A stretch of 64,000 nucleotides of DNA from CALNYZ01 sp942490945 (GTDB lineage: Bacteria > Pseudomonadota > Gammaproteobacteria > UBA6429 > Thiohalophilaceae): assembly GCA_942490945.1 (NCBI GenBank), contig CALNYZ010000017.1:124001-188000 (forward strand). Reading direction: 5' to 3'. Shown piece by piece: positions 9,208 through 17,295 of the stretch (position 1 is its first letter; each line of letters begins with the position of its first letter). The translations under genes and the position numbers were made by a program. The notes under the pieces were generated by a model that worked only from the letters and a program-made list of their open reading frames with translations, was not told where the DNA came from and did not search any database.

Positions 9208-10425
9208 CTATTTAATTAAATCATTCATATTGAAAATTGGTAGCAGGATAGCCAGTACAATAATTAATACTACGACGCCCATCACCAAAATAATCAGTGG
9301 CTCGAATAAACCCATAACGGTTGAAATATTGGTTTCAAGCTCGCGCTCCTGGTTAACTGAGGAACGTTCCAGCATATCTTCAAGATTACCACTGACTTCG
9401 CCGCTGGCGATTAAATTGATCACTATCGGCGGAAACAACCGGCTCTGGTCAAGCGCCCGCGCCAGACTGGCACCTTCACGCACCTTGGCGGCCGCTTCCA
9501 GAATGGCATGGCGCATCGGTAAATTCGATACAACCTCACCCGCGATGCGTAAAGCTTCCAGCAGTGGCACGCCAGCTCCCACCAAAATACTTAAGGTGCG
9601 GGTAAATCTGGCGGTATTCGCGCCGCGCACAAACCGACCCAGCACAGGTAGTTTGAGCCAGGAAAGGTGAATTCGTTCCCGTGCCACGGGCTGCCGATAA
9701 AATGCCGAGTAAATACCCGCCACCGCGGCAATTGCCAAGATAATAAGTATATAGTAGTCAACCACAAAATCACTCACCCCGATCAAGGCGGTCGTTAACC
9801 ACGGTAAAGCCTGGCCAGAGGTTTCAAAAACACCCACTATCTTCGGTACCACATAGGCCAACAAGAACGATACGATGGCAAGGGCCATGATTGTCAGAAT
9901 AGTCGGGTACAACAAGGCGATACGTATGCGGTTTTGCAGTTGTTGCCGTGCTTCGGTGTAATCTGCCAGCCTTTCCAGCACCAAATCCAGGTGTCCGGAC
10001 TGCTCACCGGCTTTCACCGTCGAGCGATAGAGGTCATTAAACACACCGGGGAATTGTGCCATACCATCAGCAAGGGAATGACCTTCCACGACTTTTGCTC
10101 GCACACCGAGTATTAGTCGTTTAAGTTTTTGTTTTTCGGATTGTTTCGCAACCGTGGCGGTGGCTTCATCCAGCGGTAAACCGGATCGACTCAAGGTTGC
10201 TAACTGACGGGTGATAAGCGCCAAATCTGCCGAACTGATACTGGCACCTCGACCGATAAGACCTGACTTGCCTTGCCGATTACGATCCGCCACCTCATCA
10301 ACAGCAAGGGGTACCAGCTTTAATTCGCGTAATTGTTGGCGTATCTGGCGCGGGGAATCGCCTTCCAGTACACCTTTTTTCTCCCGGCCGGTCTTGTCCA
10401 AGGCAATATATTCGAATGCAGCCAT
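9208..10425 (-). CDS. gspF: Type II secretion inner-membrane platform protein F
   Basis: 405 residues. Two GspF domains are separated by membrane helices; signature segments include ALITRQLATLSRSGLPLDEA, TVKAGEQSGHLDLVLERLADY and a C-terminal LFEPLIILVMGVVVLIIVLAILLP split over the last helix. It is the polytopic platform protein on which the pseudopilus assembles. The homologue PilC is at 19053-20279. Three bases separate it from gspE. Confidence 0.95.
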   Translation of the reverse strand: MAAFEYIALDKTGREKKGVLEGDSPRQIRQQLRELKLVPLAVDEVADRNRQGKSGLIGRGASISSADLALITRQLATLSRSGLPLDEATATVAKQSEKQKLKRLILGVRAKVVEGHSLADGMAQFPGVFNDLYRSTVKAGEQSGHLDLVLERLADYTEARQQLQNRIRIALLYPTILTIMALAIVSFLLAYVVPKIVGVFETSGQALPWLTTALIGVSDFVVDYYILIILAIAAVAGIYSAFYRQPVARERIHLSWLKLPVLGRFVRGANTARFTRTLSILVGAGVPLLEALRIAGEVVSNLPMRHAILEAAAKVREGASLARALDQSRLFPPIVINLIASGEVSGNLEDMLERSSVNQERELETNISTVMGLFEPLIILVMGVVVLIIVLAILLPIFNMNDLIK

Positions 10426-10428
10426 TCC

Positions 10429-11940
10429 TTATGCCTCGTCATGCGTTACGCGTAGCACTTCTTCCAAAGATGTATCCCCGGACAGCACGCGGCGGATTCC
10501 ATCACGGCGAATGCTTGGCGATGAAACTCTGGCATGCGCATCAAGCTCATGTTCACCGGCACCGTCATGAATCAATTTACGGAATGTGTCATCAATTTCA
10601 ATTAACTCATATATACCACTACGCCCCTTGTAACCTTGATTGGTACAACTGTCACAACCTACCGGCTCGTATATTGTTGGTGGATGTTCCGGAGAAACGC
10701 CCAGTGCCAGGCACTCGGCAACATCGGCTGTTTTTGGCTTTTTACAATCCGGACATAAATGTCTGACCAGACGCTGTGCCAACACACCCAGTAAACTTGA
10801 GGACAACAAGAATGGTTCCACACCCATATCGCGCAGTCGGGTAATGGCGCCGACCGCGGTATTGGTATGTAAGGTTGAGAACACCAGATGTCCGGTTAAA
10901 CTTGCCTGCACCGCTATTTGTACGGTTTCCAGATCTCGTATTTCACCCACCATCACGATATCCGGATCCTGTCGCAGGATGGCGCGTAAGCCACGAGCGA
11001 ACGTCAAATCAACTTTTGTATTTACCTGCGTTTGCCCAATGCCATCAATATAATATTCGATTGGATCTTCCACCGTCATGATATTACGACTTGTGTCATT
11101 CAGACGTTCAAGTCCGGCGTAAAGGGTGGTTGTTTTACCCGAACCTGTCGGTCCGGTGACAAGAATAATGCCGTGCGCTTTTCGTATGAGGCGATCGACA
11201 ACAACAGTTGTTTCAACCGACATGCCGAGTTGAAACAGATCCAGTCTGCCAGCCTGTTTATCCAGTAAACGTAATACTACTCGCTCGCCATGCCCCGATG
11301 GCAAGGTAGAGACACGGACATCCACGGCACGGCCTGCGATTCGCAACGAAATGCGGCCGTCCTGGGGTAAGCGTTTTTCAGCAATATCCAGTTTTGCCAT
11401 GACTTTAATTCGGGAAATGATCAAGGGTGCCAGGGCGCGTTGCGGTTGCAATACTTCACGCATGACACCATCCACACGCATGCGAACCAGCACACGATTT
11501 TCAAAAGGCTCGATATGGATATCCGAAGCATTTTGTTTCACTGCCTGGGTCAACAATGCATTGATTAAACGAATGATCGGCGCATCGTCTTCGGTTTCGA
11601 GCAAATCTTCCGGCTCGGCCAGTGCTTCGGCAATACTGGATAAATCCAGTTCATCACCCAGTCCTTCCATCATATCGACTGCAGCACCGGAACGGGATTC
11701 GTAGTTTTCCTGCAAACGCTTTTCGAATTCACTGTCCGCAATGGACTTTACTTTGATGGGCACACCGAAGTGACGGCGCAGCTCGAGTAAAATAGGTGTA
11801 TGCACATTCTCTCGATGCATCACTTCGACATAATCGTCATATAATCCGGTAATTAACACGCCGTGACGTTTGGCGTAAGCGAACGACAGCAGTGCCTGGC
11901 TGCCTTGCCTGCGTTCAGATGTGGTTAAATCATTCACCAC
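10429..11940 (-). CDS. gspE: Type II secretion assembly ATPase E
   Basis: 503 residues from the GTG at 11938-11940; the next codon is also GTG and could be used. A longer frame reaches an ATG at 12048, but that stretch lies inside gspD and encodes no family-like sequence. The start overlaps the end of gspD (gspD stop at 11930-11932), which suggests translational coupling. Motifs are Walker A GPTGSGKTT near residue 262, the Asp box DPIEYYIDGIGQTQV, Walker B DPDIVMVGEIRD, the His box LVFSTLHTN, and the tetracysteine zinc motif CPDC...CDSC. It powers pseudopilus assembly from the cytoplasmic face via GspL. Confidence 0.92.
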   Translation of the reverse strand: MVNDLTTSERRQGSQALLSFAYAKRHGVLITGLYDDYVEVMHRENVHTPILLELRRHFGVPIKVKSIADSEFEKRLQENYESRSGAAVDMMEGLGDELDLSSIAEALAEPEDLLETEDDAPIIRLINALLTQAVKQNASDIHIEPFENRVLVRMRVDGVMREVLQPQRALAPLIISRIKVMAKLDIAEKRLPQDGRISLRIAGRAVDVRVSTLPSGHGERVVLRLLDKQAGRLDLFQLGMSVETTVVVDRLIRKAHGIILVTGPTGSGKTTTLYAGLERLNDTSRNIMTVEDPIEYYIDGIGQTQVNTKVDLTFARGLRAILRQDPDIVMVGEIRDLETVQIAVQASLTGHLVFSTLHTNTAVGAITRLRDMGVEPFLLSSSLLGVLAQRLVRHLCPDCKKPKTADVAECLALGVSPEHPPTIYEPVGCDSCTNQGYKGRSGIYELIEIDDTFRKLIHDGAGEHELDAHARVSSPSIRRDGIRRVLSGDTSLEEVLRVTHDEA

Positions 11941-14128
11941 CAGACTCTTTACCAGTTTCGATCTGGACGGGCGGTGACGCCAGCGAGGTCTGCTTCTTGT
12001 CAGCTTCTGTAGCTGCATCAGGGGGCGGCATGCGTATGTCGTTGCCATGCACTTCAGATTCCATTGCCGGCATCACAATATCACTGCTACCCTGCTTTCT
12101 GGAATACTCTTCGTATGTGGGGGGCAGTTTTAACAGCTCTTTAATTTCAGGGAGCAATGGTGATACTTCATCAGCCATTAACATCACACCGCGGTCGCGA
12201 ATGGCTAATTGCTTGGCCCGTATGAAATTATATTTTTCCGACGTTAATCCCAGTTTCATGGCTTCATCTTTCATGATGGTAGGGTGGATAAAGACCATCA
12301 AATTGGTTTTTACCTTCGATGTTTTCTGATAGCGGAACAGCCAGCCCAGTATGGGTATATCACCGAGTATAGGCACTCGCTGTTCGTTTTCACTCAAGGT
12401 TTCCTCTATCAGACCACCCAACACCAGTATGCTGCCATCTTCGATCATGACACTGGTTTTGATGGCACGCTTGTTGGTAATCAGATCCGCGCCAACGGTG
12501 CTCGCCGCGATGCTCGAGACTTCCTGTTCAACATCCAGTTTAATCGAGTTACCTTCATTAATTTGCGGTTTAACTTTCAGTGTCAAGCCGACGTCCTGAC
12601 GCTGAATGGTGGTGAAAGGGTTGGATGGATTAGAACCTCCCGTACCCGTTCCCGAGAACGAGCCGGTAATAAACGGCACGTTCTGACCTACAACTATTTC
12701 GGCTTTCTCGTTATCCAGTGTCACCAGACTCGGCGTAGATAAAATATTTGTCGAGACATCCGCAGCCAATGCGCGTATCAATGCAGCCAGTAAATCAGTT
12801 CCATTTGCCTTGCCTAAGGCAAAAGTCAAACCGTCAGGCGCAGGTGGCGGCGATCCGGAATTAATACCGACCAGGGATGATGCACTAAAGCCGTTACTAA
12901 AATTGATAATACCTGCCGGGTTATCGTTGGCAGAACTACCGGCTGCCCATTGCACGCCGAGTTCACGTGCCGCACTCTCGGAAACTTCTGCGATAACAGC
13001 TTCAACAAGCACCTGTGCACGTCGTACGTCGAGTTTTTGAATCACTGATTTTAACGACCGAAAAACACTGGGTGGCGCAGTAATGACAAGCGCATTGGTG
13101 CTCTCATCTGCCTGAATGACGATATTATTATCTAATCCACCGCCAGCCGCGCCAGCTGTCTGTTTACCTTTTGATTGCTGGGCAACACTTTTGCTTATTC
13201 CAGTCAGCACAGGCACCAGATTTTTTGCCTCGGCATTACGCAAATAAACGACATGTGTCGAACCTTCAATTTCCATTGGCGTATCAAGATGTGATATCAG
13301 GGCACGCAAACGCAGGCGATCGGCTTGTGGCCCACCAATCAAAATACTGTTTGTCCGATCATCAGAAACAAGGGATGTGTCTTGTGATGTTTTTGTTTTC
13401 GGATCATTTCGGCTTAGTTGCTGAATAATGCGTACGACTTCCGCTGCTGAGGCATACTGCAGCGGGATCACTTCAATTTCATCGCTGGTAGTCGTGTCTA
13501 TTCGCCGAATAATATTTTCAATACGCTGAATATTGCCGGCACTGTCAGAAATAATCAGCACATTGGATGATGGATAAGCCGCCAGATGTCCACGCTGCGG
13601 CACAAGCGGTCTCAGGATAGGTACCAGTTGTGACGCATCGACGTTTTTTACGGTAATAACCCGCGTAACAAACTCGTCACCCGAGTATTCATTTCTACGG
13701 CTTAGCATCGGGTTGGAATCCTGCTTGGCATTGACCTCGGGAACGATCTTGGTAATGTTCTTGCCCGGGATCGCCGCAAAGCCATGCACTTTTAAAACTG
13801 ACAAAAATACCTGATACACCTCATCGCTGGACATTTCGCGATTAGAAATGATGCTGACCTTACCCTTCACGCGCGGATCGATAATAAAATTCATGCCCGT
13901 AATTTGCGACACCGCACTGATGACCGCGGTGATATCCGCATCGTTGAAGTTTAACGTCGTGGTAGATTCCGCATTTGTCTTCGCTGCGGCATTTGCGGAA
14001 GGAGCAGACAACGCGACACGCGATATTAACATTACCGCGACAGTCAGACATAAAAGGATCACGCTAATCACGCCAAGCTTGCGAGCATGCAGTAATAACG
14101 CGGTCTGATTGATTTCGATAAACTTCAT
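11930..14128 (-). CDS. gspD: Type II secretion outer-membrane secretin D
   Basis: 732 residues. An N-terminal hydrophobic signal/anchor (about 12-40) is followed by N0 (LNFNDADITAVISAVSQITGMNFIIDPRVKGKV), N1-N3 repeats (VIPLQYASAAEVVRII, HVVYLRNAEAKNLVPVL) and the secretin core with VGQNVPFITG and VPILGDIPILGWLFR. It forms the 15-mer outer-membrane channel. The C-terminal tail, after about residue 640, is polar and could be a pilotin-binding S-domain; no pilotin gene is seen here. It overlaps gspC by four bases. Confidence 0.95.
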   Translation of the reverse strand: MKFIEINQTALLLHARKLGVISVILLCLTVAVMLISRVALSAPSANAAAKTNAESTTTLNFNDADITAVISAVSQITGMNFIIDPRVKGKVSIISNREMSSDEVYQVFLSVLKVHGFAAIPGKNITKIVPEVNAKQDSNPMLSRRNEYSGDEFVTRVITVKNVDASQLVPILRPLVPQRGHLAAYPSSNVLIISDSAGNIQRIENIIRRIDTTTSDEIEVIPLQYASAAEVVRIIQQLSRNDPKTKTSQDTSLVSDDRTNSILIGGPQADRLRLRALISHLDTPMEIEGSTHVVYLRNAEAKNLVPVLTGISKSVAQQSKGKQTAGAAGGGLDNNIVIQADESTNALVITAPPSVFRSLKSVIQKLDVRRAQVLVEAVIAEVSESAARELGVQWAAGSSANDNPAGIINFSNGFSASSLVGINSGSPPPAPDGLTFALGKANGTDLLAALIRALAADVSTNILSTPSLVTLDNEKAEIVVGQNVPFITGSFSGTGTGGSNPSNPFTTIQRQDVGLTLKVKPQINEGNSIKLDVEQEVSSIAASTVGADLITNKRAIKTSVMIEDGSILVLGGLIEETLSENEQRVPILGDIPILGWLFRYQKTSKVKTNLMVFIHPTIMKDEAMKLGLTSEKYNFIRAKQLAIRDRGVMLMADEVSPLLPEIKELLKLPPTYEEYSRKQGSSDIVMPAMESEVHGNDIRMPPPDAATEADKKQTSLASPPVQIETGKESGGE

Positions 14129-15042
14129 TGCATGTTCACATTAATAGTTTGCGTCAGACCATTTCGATCGACCGTGAGAGAAAATTCATTACCACTTTTC
14201 ATTTGTTCTATCAGACCGTACGCCACAGTCGGATCTGTTAACGGCGCACCATTTACACCCGTAACCACATCACCAGGTTGTATACCCATCGCTTGCATAA
14301 TCGCAGGGTCATTATGACGAATGGTATAACCTTTTACCTTGCCGCTGGCGGCATCAAAAGCCGGTTCAATTCGAATGTTTTGCCAGAACTTTTCAGGACT
14401 CTTGACAAAGGTATCACGTAATTTTCTGAGCTTTTGATTCGCTTGTACATTCCGCACAGTCGCTACTGTTTTGGCGGGTTGTTTAAAAGCAGAATCCGGC
14501 AAACGATCGCGTGGTAGTGGTAAGGATTCGAGATTACCGTTTCGCCTGAGTATCACTTCGTTCGCTTTAACTTCATGAACAACTGCACCACCGGGAACAT
14601 TATCGCCTATTTTGTATGCGCGACCCGCATCTGTTTTGCCTTCGGCGATAATCGCCACAGCCTGTGCAGGATCCGTTGAAGCAAATACTCCGTGCAATGC
14701 CAGACGTAATTGGGTTTTTTTAATATCGAGTTGTTGTACTTTATTGGATTGCGCAATGCCAAATAAATGCATATCACCAACGGTATTCAATCTGGCCGAC
14801 TGACGTTGTTGCGTTTGTGACGCAATTTGTTGCGTGCTAATTGAATACGTTGAGGCGGGTGTTAGTACACGCCAGGTAAATTCTGCCAGCGCATAGGCTA
14901 ACAGTATCACCATGAATATATTCAACCATAGTGGTGTTTGCTGTACCCAACGTGACTGCAGTACGGCATTGAAATCAAAGCTGTCAATGGTGGATAAAAG
15001 CTTGTCGCGCCAAGCTTGTGTATCTGTTACTGAACTCGACAT
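14125..15042 (-). CDS. gspC: Type II secretion protein C
   Basis: 305 residues. A cytoplasmic tail and one membrane helix (about 35-60) are followed by the HR domain (MHLFGIAQSN...LRLALHGVFAS...AIIAEG) and a C-terminal PDZ domain (GYTIRHNDPAIMQAMGIQPGDVVTGVNGAPLTDP). It links the inner-membrane platform to the N0 domain of GspD and helps recognise substrates. It is the first gene of the leftward gsp operon, so the operon promoter should lie in 15043-15400. Confidence 0.92.
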   Translation of the reverse strand: MSSSVTDTQAWRDKLLSTIDSFDFNAVLQSRWVQQTPLWLNIFMVILLAYALAEFTWRVLTPASTYSISTQQIASQTQQRQSARLNTVGDMHLFGIAQSNKVQQLDIKKTQLRLALHGVFASTDPAQAVAIIAEGKTDAGRAYKIGDNVPGGAVVHEVKANEVILRRNGNLESLPLPRDRLPDSAFKQPAKTVATVRNVQANQKLRKLRDTFVKSPEKFWQNIRIEPAFDAASGKVKGYTIRHNDPAIMQAMGIQPGDVVTGVNGAPLTDPTVAYGLIEQMKSGNEFSLTVDRNGLTQTINVNMQ

Positions 15043-15416
15043 ATGTCGTAACTACCCGTTTTGTTGTATACCTGCCTGCGTGAACCGAATCAGCAGCGTT
15101 TCCATATACGCCTCACCGAAACGCGAGCCCACGGCATTATACCTGCTCAATATGAACGCATCGTGTTCAGAAACCTTGCGCGCAATAATCCAGCAGGACA
15201 TTTGACCCGGTCATTAAAGCCTAATTCAAATGTATCTGAATATCAATCAGTTATGAAGTATAGTTAAAAATAATTCTAGATGTTATATTACACTGAAGAA
15301 ATCGCTATCCAGGTGCGATATTTAAAAATTTACAGGTTTTTCTGGAATTGCCTGAGCGTTTTATACATGAGTTTACGATAATTAACGTGTATGAGCACCA
15401 GAATCACCGTAATCAG

Positions 15417-15467
15417 TGACGAAAAGTGACAAGATTTGTCATAAAGTGACAGTATGATCAGCTGACA
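15417..15467 (+). promoter_or_regulatory. Phased TGAC/TGTC array, candidate PilR enhancer
   Basis: TGAC at 15417, TGACA at 15427, TGTCA (inverted) at 15437 and TGACA at 15447 begin exactly 10 bp apart; a further TGACA begins at 15463. The array is centred about 200 bp upstream of the predicted pilA start, where sigma-54 enhancers are usually found. Pseudomonas PilR is known to bind tandem sites containing a (C/G)TGTC core, which these resemble. The assignment to PilR is inference. Confidence 0.55.
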
Positions 15468-15498
15468 AAAACAGCTTTAAGTAATCATTTATTCGAAG

Positions 15499-15514
15499 TG
15501 TGACGTGCATCACA
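15499..15514 (+). promoter_or_regulatory. CRP/Vfr-type palindrome
   Basis: TGTGACGTGCATCACA is a perfect TGTGA-N6-TCACA site, the core consensus of the cAMP receptor protein family (CRP, Vfr, Clp). It is centred about 136 bp upstream of the predicted pilA start and about 465 bp from gspC. Vfr-type regulators are known to affect type IV pili and type II secretion in related bacteria. Binding here is inferred from sequence only. Confidence 0.55.
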
Positions 15515-15615
15515 AGAATTTTTATAAATATCATGATAATCAACTCCCTGATAATTATGGAAAAAGTAATTATTTTTGTGTACAGGTTGGCAATTTTGAC
15601 TGAGTCTTAACCATA

Positions 15616-15631
15616 TTGGCACGCCTTTCGC
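15616..15631 (+). promoter_or_regulatory. Sigma-54 (-24/-12) promoter of pilA
   Basis: TTGGCACGCCTTTCGC matches the sigma-54 consensus TTGGCACG-N4-TTGC with one mismatch (TCGC for TTGC). The invariant GG (15618-15619) and GC (15630-15631) have the required 10-base spacing. The predicted start is near 15643, giving a leader of about 90 bases before pilA. The cognate activator PilR is encoded at 2201-3526. Confidence 0.85.
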
Positions 15632-15732
15632 AAACAAAACAACAACAGTTTCGGTCGCCGTGTGTGTAGGTTTTCCCCCACTACCCGGCACACGGGCTAA
15701 ACGAGTAACGTTAATAATCTAGGAGTGTGAAA

Positions 15733-16197
15733 ATGAATGTAAAAAGAACCCAGGGTTTTACCCTTATCGAATTGATGATCGTCGTGGCGATTATCGGTAT
15801 TTTGGCCGCGATTGCGCTCCCCGCATATAACGGCTACATCAAGCAGGCAAAAGTCAGCGGCGTGATTGAAAACTGGGAAAACGCTTTCCGTGTAACCAAG
15901 GGTATCGCAGCAAAAATGTCTGCTGGTGGTGCAGGTGCTTGCGTAAGCGGTACTGACGATCCGATCACCCAGCTTAATGATGGCAACAAAAAAGCCATTG
16001 GTGGGACAGCATCCGCATTTGTTGCAGGCACTACAGCTGTTGCCGGCCAAGTTTACATCAACGGCTTAAGCACGAACTGCCCAGTAGCTGGCTCTGCCGT
16101 TACAATCGGTGCAGCCCTGCCAAGCGGTCTGGTGACAGGTGACTTCCCGACCGGTACACAACCTTCAGTTGATACCAAAATTTTCACACCGGAATAA
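15733..16197 (+). CDS. pilA: Major type IV pilin PilA
   Basis: 154 residues from the ATG at 15733, chosen because AGGAG at 15721-15725 is seven bases upstream; a GTG at 15727 is too close. An eight-residue leader ends in Gly8 and the mature protein begins FTLIELMIVVAIIGILAAIA, with Glu at +5. The globular domain is small and rich in Ala/Gly/Thr, with two cysteines (GACVSG and TNCPVA) that could form the C-terminal disulfide loop. It has its own sigma-54 promoter and is followed at once by a strong terminator, as expected for an abundantly expressed single-gene unit. Confidence 0.93.
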   Translation: MNVKRTQGFTLIELMIVVAIIGILAAIALPAYNGYIKQAKVSGVIENWENAFRVTKGIAAKMSAGGAGACVSGTDDPITQLNDGNKKAIGGTASAFVAGTTAVAGQVYINGLSTNCPVAGSAVTIGAALPSGLVTGDFPTGTQPSVDTKIFTPE

Positions 16198-16211
16198 CCA
16201 ATAACTGCAAA

Positions 16212-16238
16212 AAGGGGAAAGCCTAGGGCTTTCCCCTT
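16212..16238 (+). terminator. Intrinsic terminator after pilA
   Basis: A perfect 12-bp stem, AAGGGGAAAGCC (16212-16223) with GGCTTTCCCCTT (16227-16238), closed by a 3-base loop and followed by a T-rich stretch. It separates the major pilin message from the downstream pilin and assembly genes. Confidence 0.88.
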
Positions 16239-16298
16239 ATACTTATCTCAATCGATGGTATATATTGTGGAAATTGAAGTGAACGGGGTCATTCTACC

Positions 16299-16748
16299 AT
16301 GCCAACCCGAGCTACCCATAATGGCTTTACTCTTATAGAATTGATGATTGTTGTTGCCATCATTGGCATACTGGCAGCCATTGCCTTACCCGCCTACAAT
16401 GGTTATATCAAACAAACGAAAATTACAGCCGTTGCGGAACATCTGGCCAGTGCACTACGCGTAGCCAAGGCAGAATCGGCTAAAATCGCTGCCGGATCAC
16501 AAGGAAAAAATGTTGTTACTGAACTAAATTCGGGTGGACGACGTGCGGTAGGCAATCCAGCCGTAGCTGCATTTGCTGCAGGAACAACTGCCGCAGCTGG
16601 TCAAACAGCGATAGATGGTCTGGATTCCGGTGGCTTACCGAGGTCCGGGTCAACGGTCATTATAATCGCCACGCCAGCAACCGGGACATCATCTGCAGAC
16701 TTCGTAGCACAGTCACTTCCGCTAACCGTGCAATTCACGCCGGAATGA
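16299..16748 (+). CDS. Second type IV pilin, PilA paralogue without cysteines
   Basis: 149 residues; a nine-residue leader ends in Gly9, and the mature start FTLIELMIVVAIIGILAAIA is identical to PilA over its first 20 residues. Related blocks continue: the NGYIKQ helix, RRAVGNPAVAAFAAGTTAAAGQ against the PilA GGTASAFVAGTTAVAGQ, and both proteins end FTPE. Unlike PilA it has no cysteine. It looks like a tandem duplicate that has diverged. No good Shine-Dalgarno sequence precedes the ATG (only GGGG about 15 bases upstream) and it lies beyond the pilA terminator, so expression may be lower. Confidence 0.85.
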   Translation: MPTRATHNGFTLIELMIVVAIIGILAAIALPAYNGYIKQTKITAVAEHLASALRVAKAESAKIAAGSQGKNVVTELNSGGRRAVGNPAVAAFAAGTTAAAGQTAIDGLDSGGLPRSGSTVIIIATPATGTSSADFVAQSLPLTVQFTPE

Positions 16749-16772
16749 AAGTATTCAAGGAGCAATAAAATA

Positions 16773-17222
16773 ATGAAACATTATTCCTCGATCAAACTAC
16801 GCCGCGAAGCTGGCGGTTTCACATTGCTCGAACTAATGATAACGCTCGCCGTGCTGGCCGTTCTGTCCGCTATCGCACTACCTGCTTACAATGGGTATAT
16901 CCAACAGGGTCGAATCGCAGAATGCAATAATGAAATTGCGGCTATTATGCTCGCCGAGTCGCAGTTCTTTCTGGAGAATAATAGCTATTTTGGTAGTACT
17001 ACTGGTGTTAGTAATGTTAATGCAACGGGCTCGTTAGATGAGCAATCGGCAGGTTTTTATAGATCTTCCACTGCGGCAAATGATACAACTAATCGCAACT
17101 GCACCTATACCGTGGTAGCCGGCCCGACTGGCAGCCTTGCCAGCAGTTTTACGGTGCAAGCAACCGGCGTAAATAAACTAACTAGTTTAGGGTCTAATTT
17201 TATAACGAAAAGCGGTCCCTGA
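16773..17222 (+). CDS. PilE-type pilin-like protein
   Basis: 149 residues with an AAGGAG ribosome site. A 15-residue leader ends AGG, then FTLLELMITLAVLAVLSAIALP with Glu at +5. The helix continues NGYIQQGRIAECNNEIAAIMLAESQFFLENNSYFG, the usual PilE/minor-pilin pattern of a helix followed by a pairing loop. Cysteines in AECNN and NRNCTYT probably form a disulfide. It differs clearly from the two PilA-like proteins and is likely a minor pilin. It lies 73 bases before pilB. Confidence 0.82.
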   Translation: MKHYSSIKLRREAGGFTLLELMITLAVLAVLSAIALPAYNGYIQQGRIAECNNEIAAIMLAESQFFLENNSYFGSTTGVSNVNATGSLDEQSAGFYRSSTAANDTTNRNCTYTVVAGPTGSLASSFTVQATGVNKLTSLGSNFITKSGP

Positions 17223-17295
17223 TAGACTATTATTTTTAACATTACAGATAGCACAGTTTCTGTGCCTATTCAGACTTAAAACAAACAGATAACTG

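Larger units (their letters stand above)
15043..15732 (+). promoter_or_regulatory. Divergent gspC / pilA regulatory gap
   Basis: About 690 bases with no credible gene. The pilA-proximal half holds, in order, a phased TGAC array (15417-15467), a CRP/Vfr-like palindrome (15499-15514), a sigma-54 promoter (15616-15631) and a Shine-Dalgarno AGGAG at 15721-15725. The gspC-proximal half (15043-15400) must carry the gsp promoter, but I could not pick a convincing -35/-10 pair there. The region is AT-rich around 15230-15330. Confidence 0.7.

Noticed and set aside
11941..12048. Longer N-terminus for gspE
   Set aside because: The added codons lie inside gspD and give basic, low-information sequence; the overlapping GTG pair fits operon coupling.
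15061..15267. A 68-codon open frame in the gspC-pilA gap
   Set aside because: No ribosome site, no recognisable motif, and it overlaps the region expected to hold the gsp promoter.
15760..16920. Repeated DNA across the three pilin genes as a recombination cassette
   Set aside because: The similarity is mostly the N-terminal helix conserved in all type IV pilins; no silent partial copies are seen.
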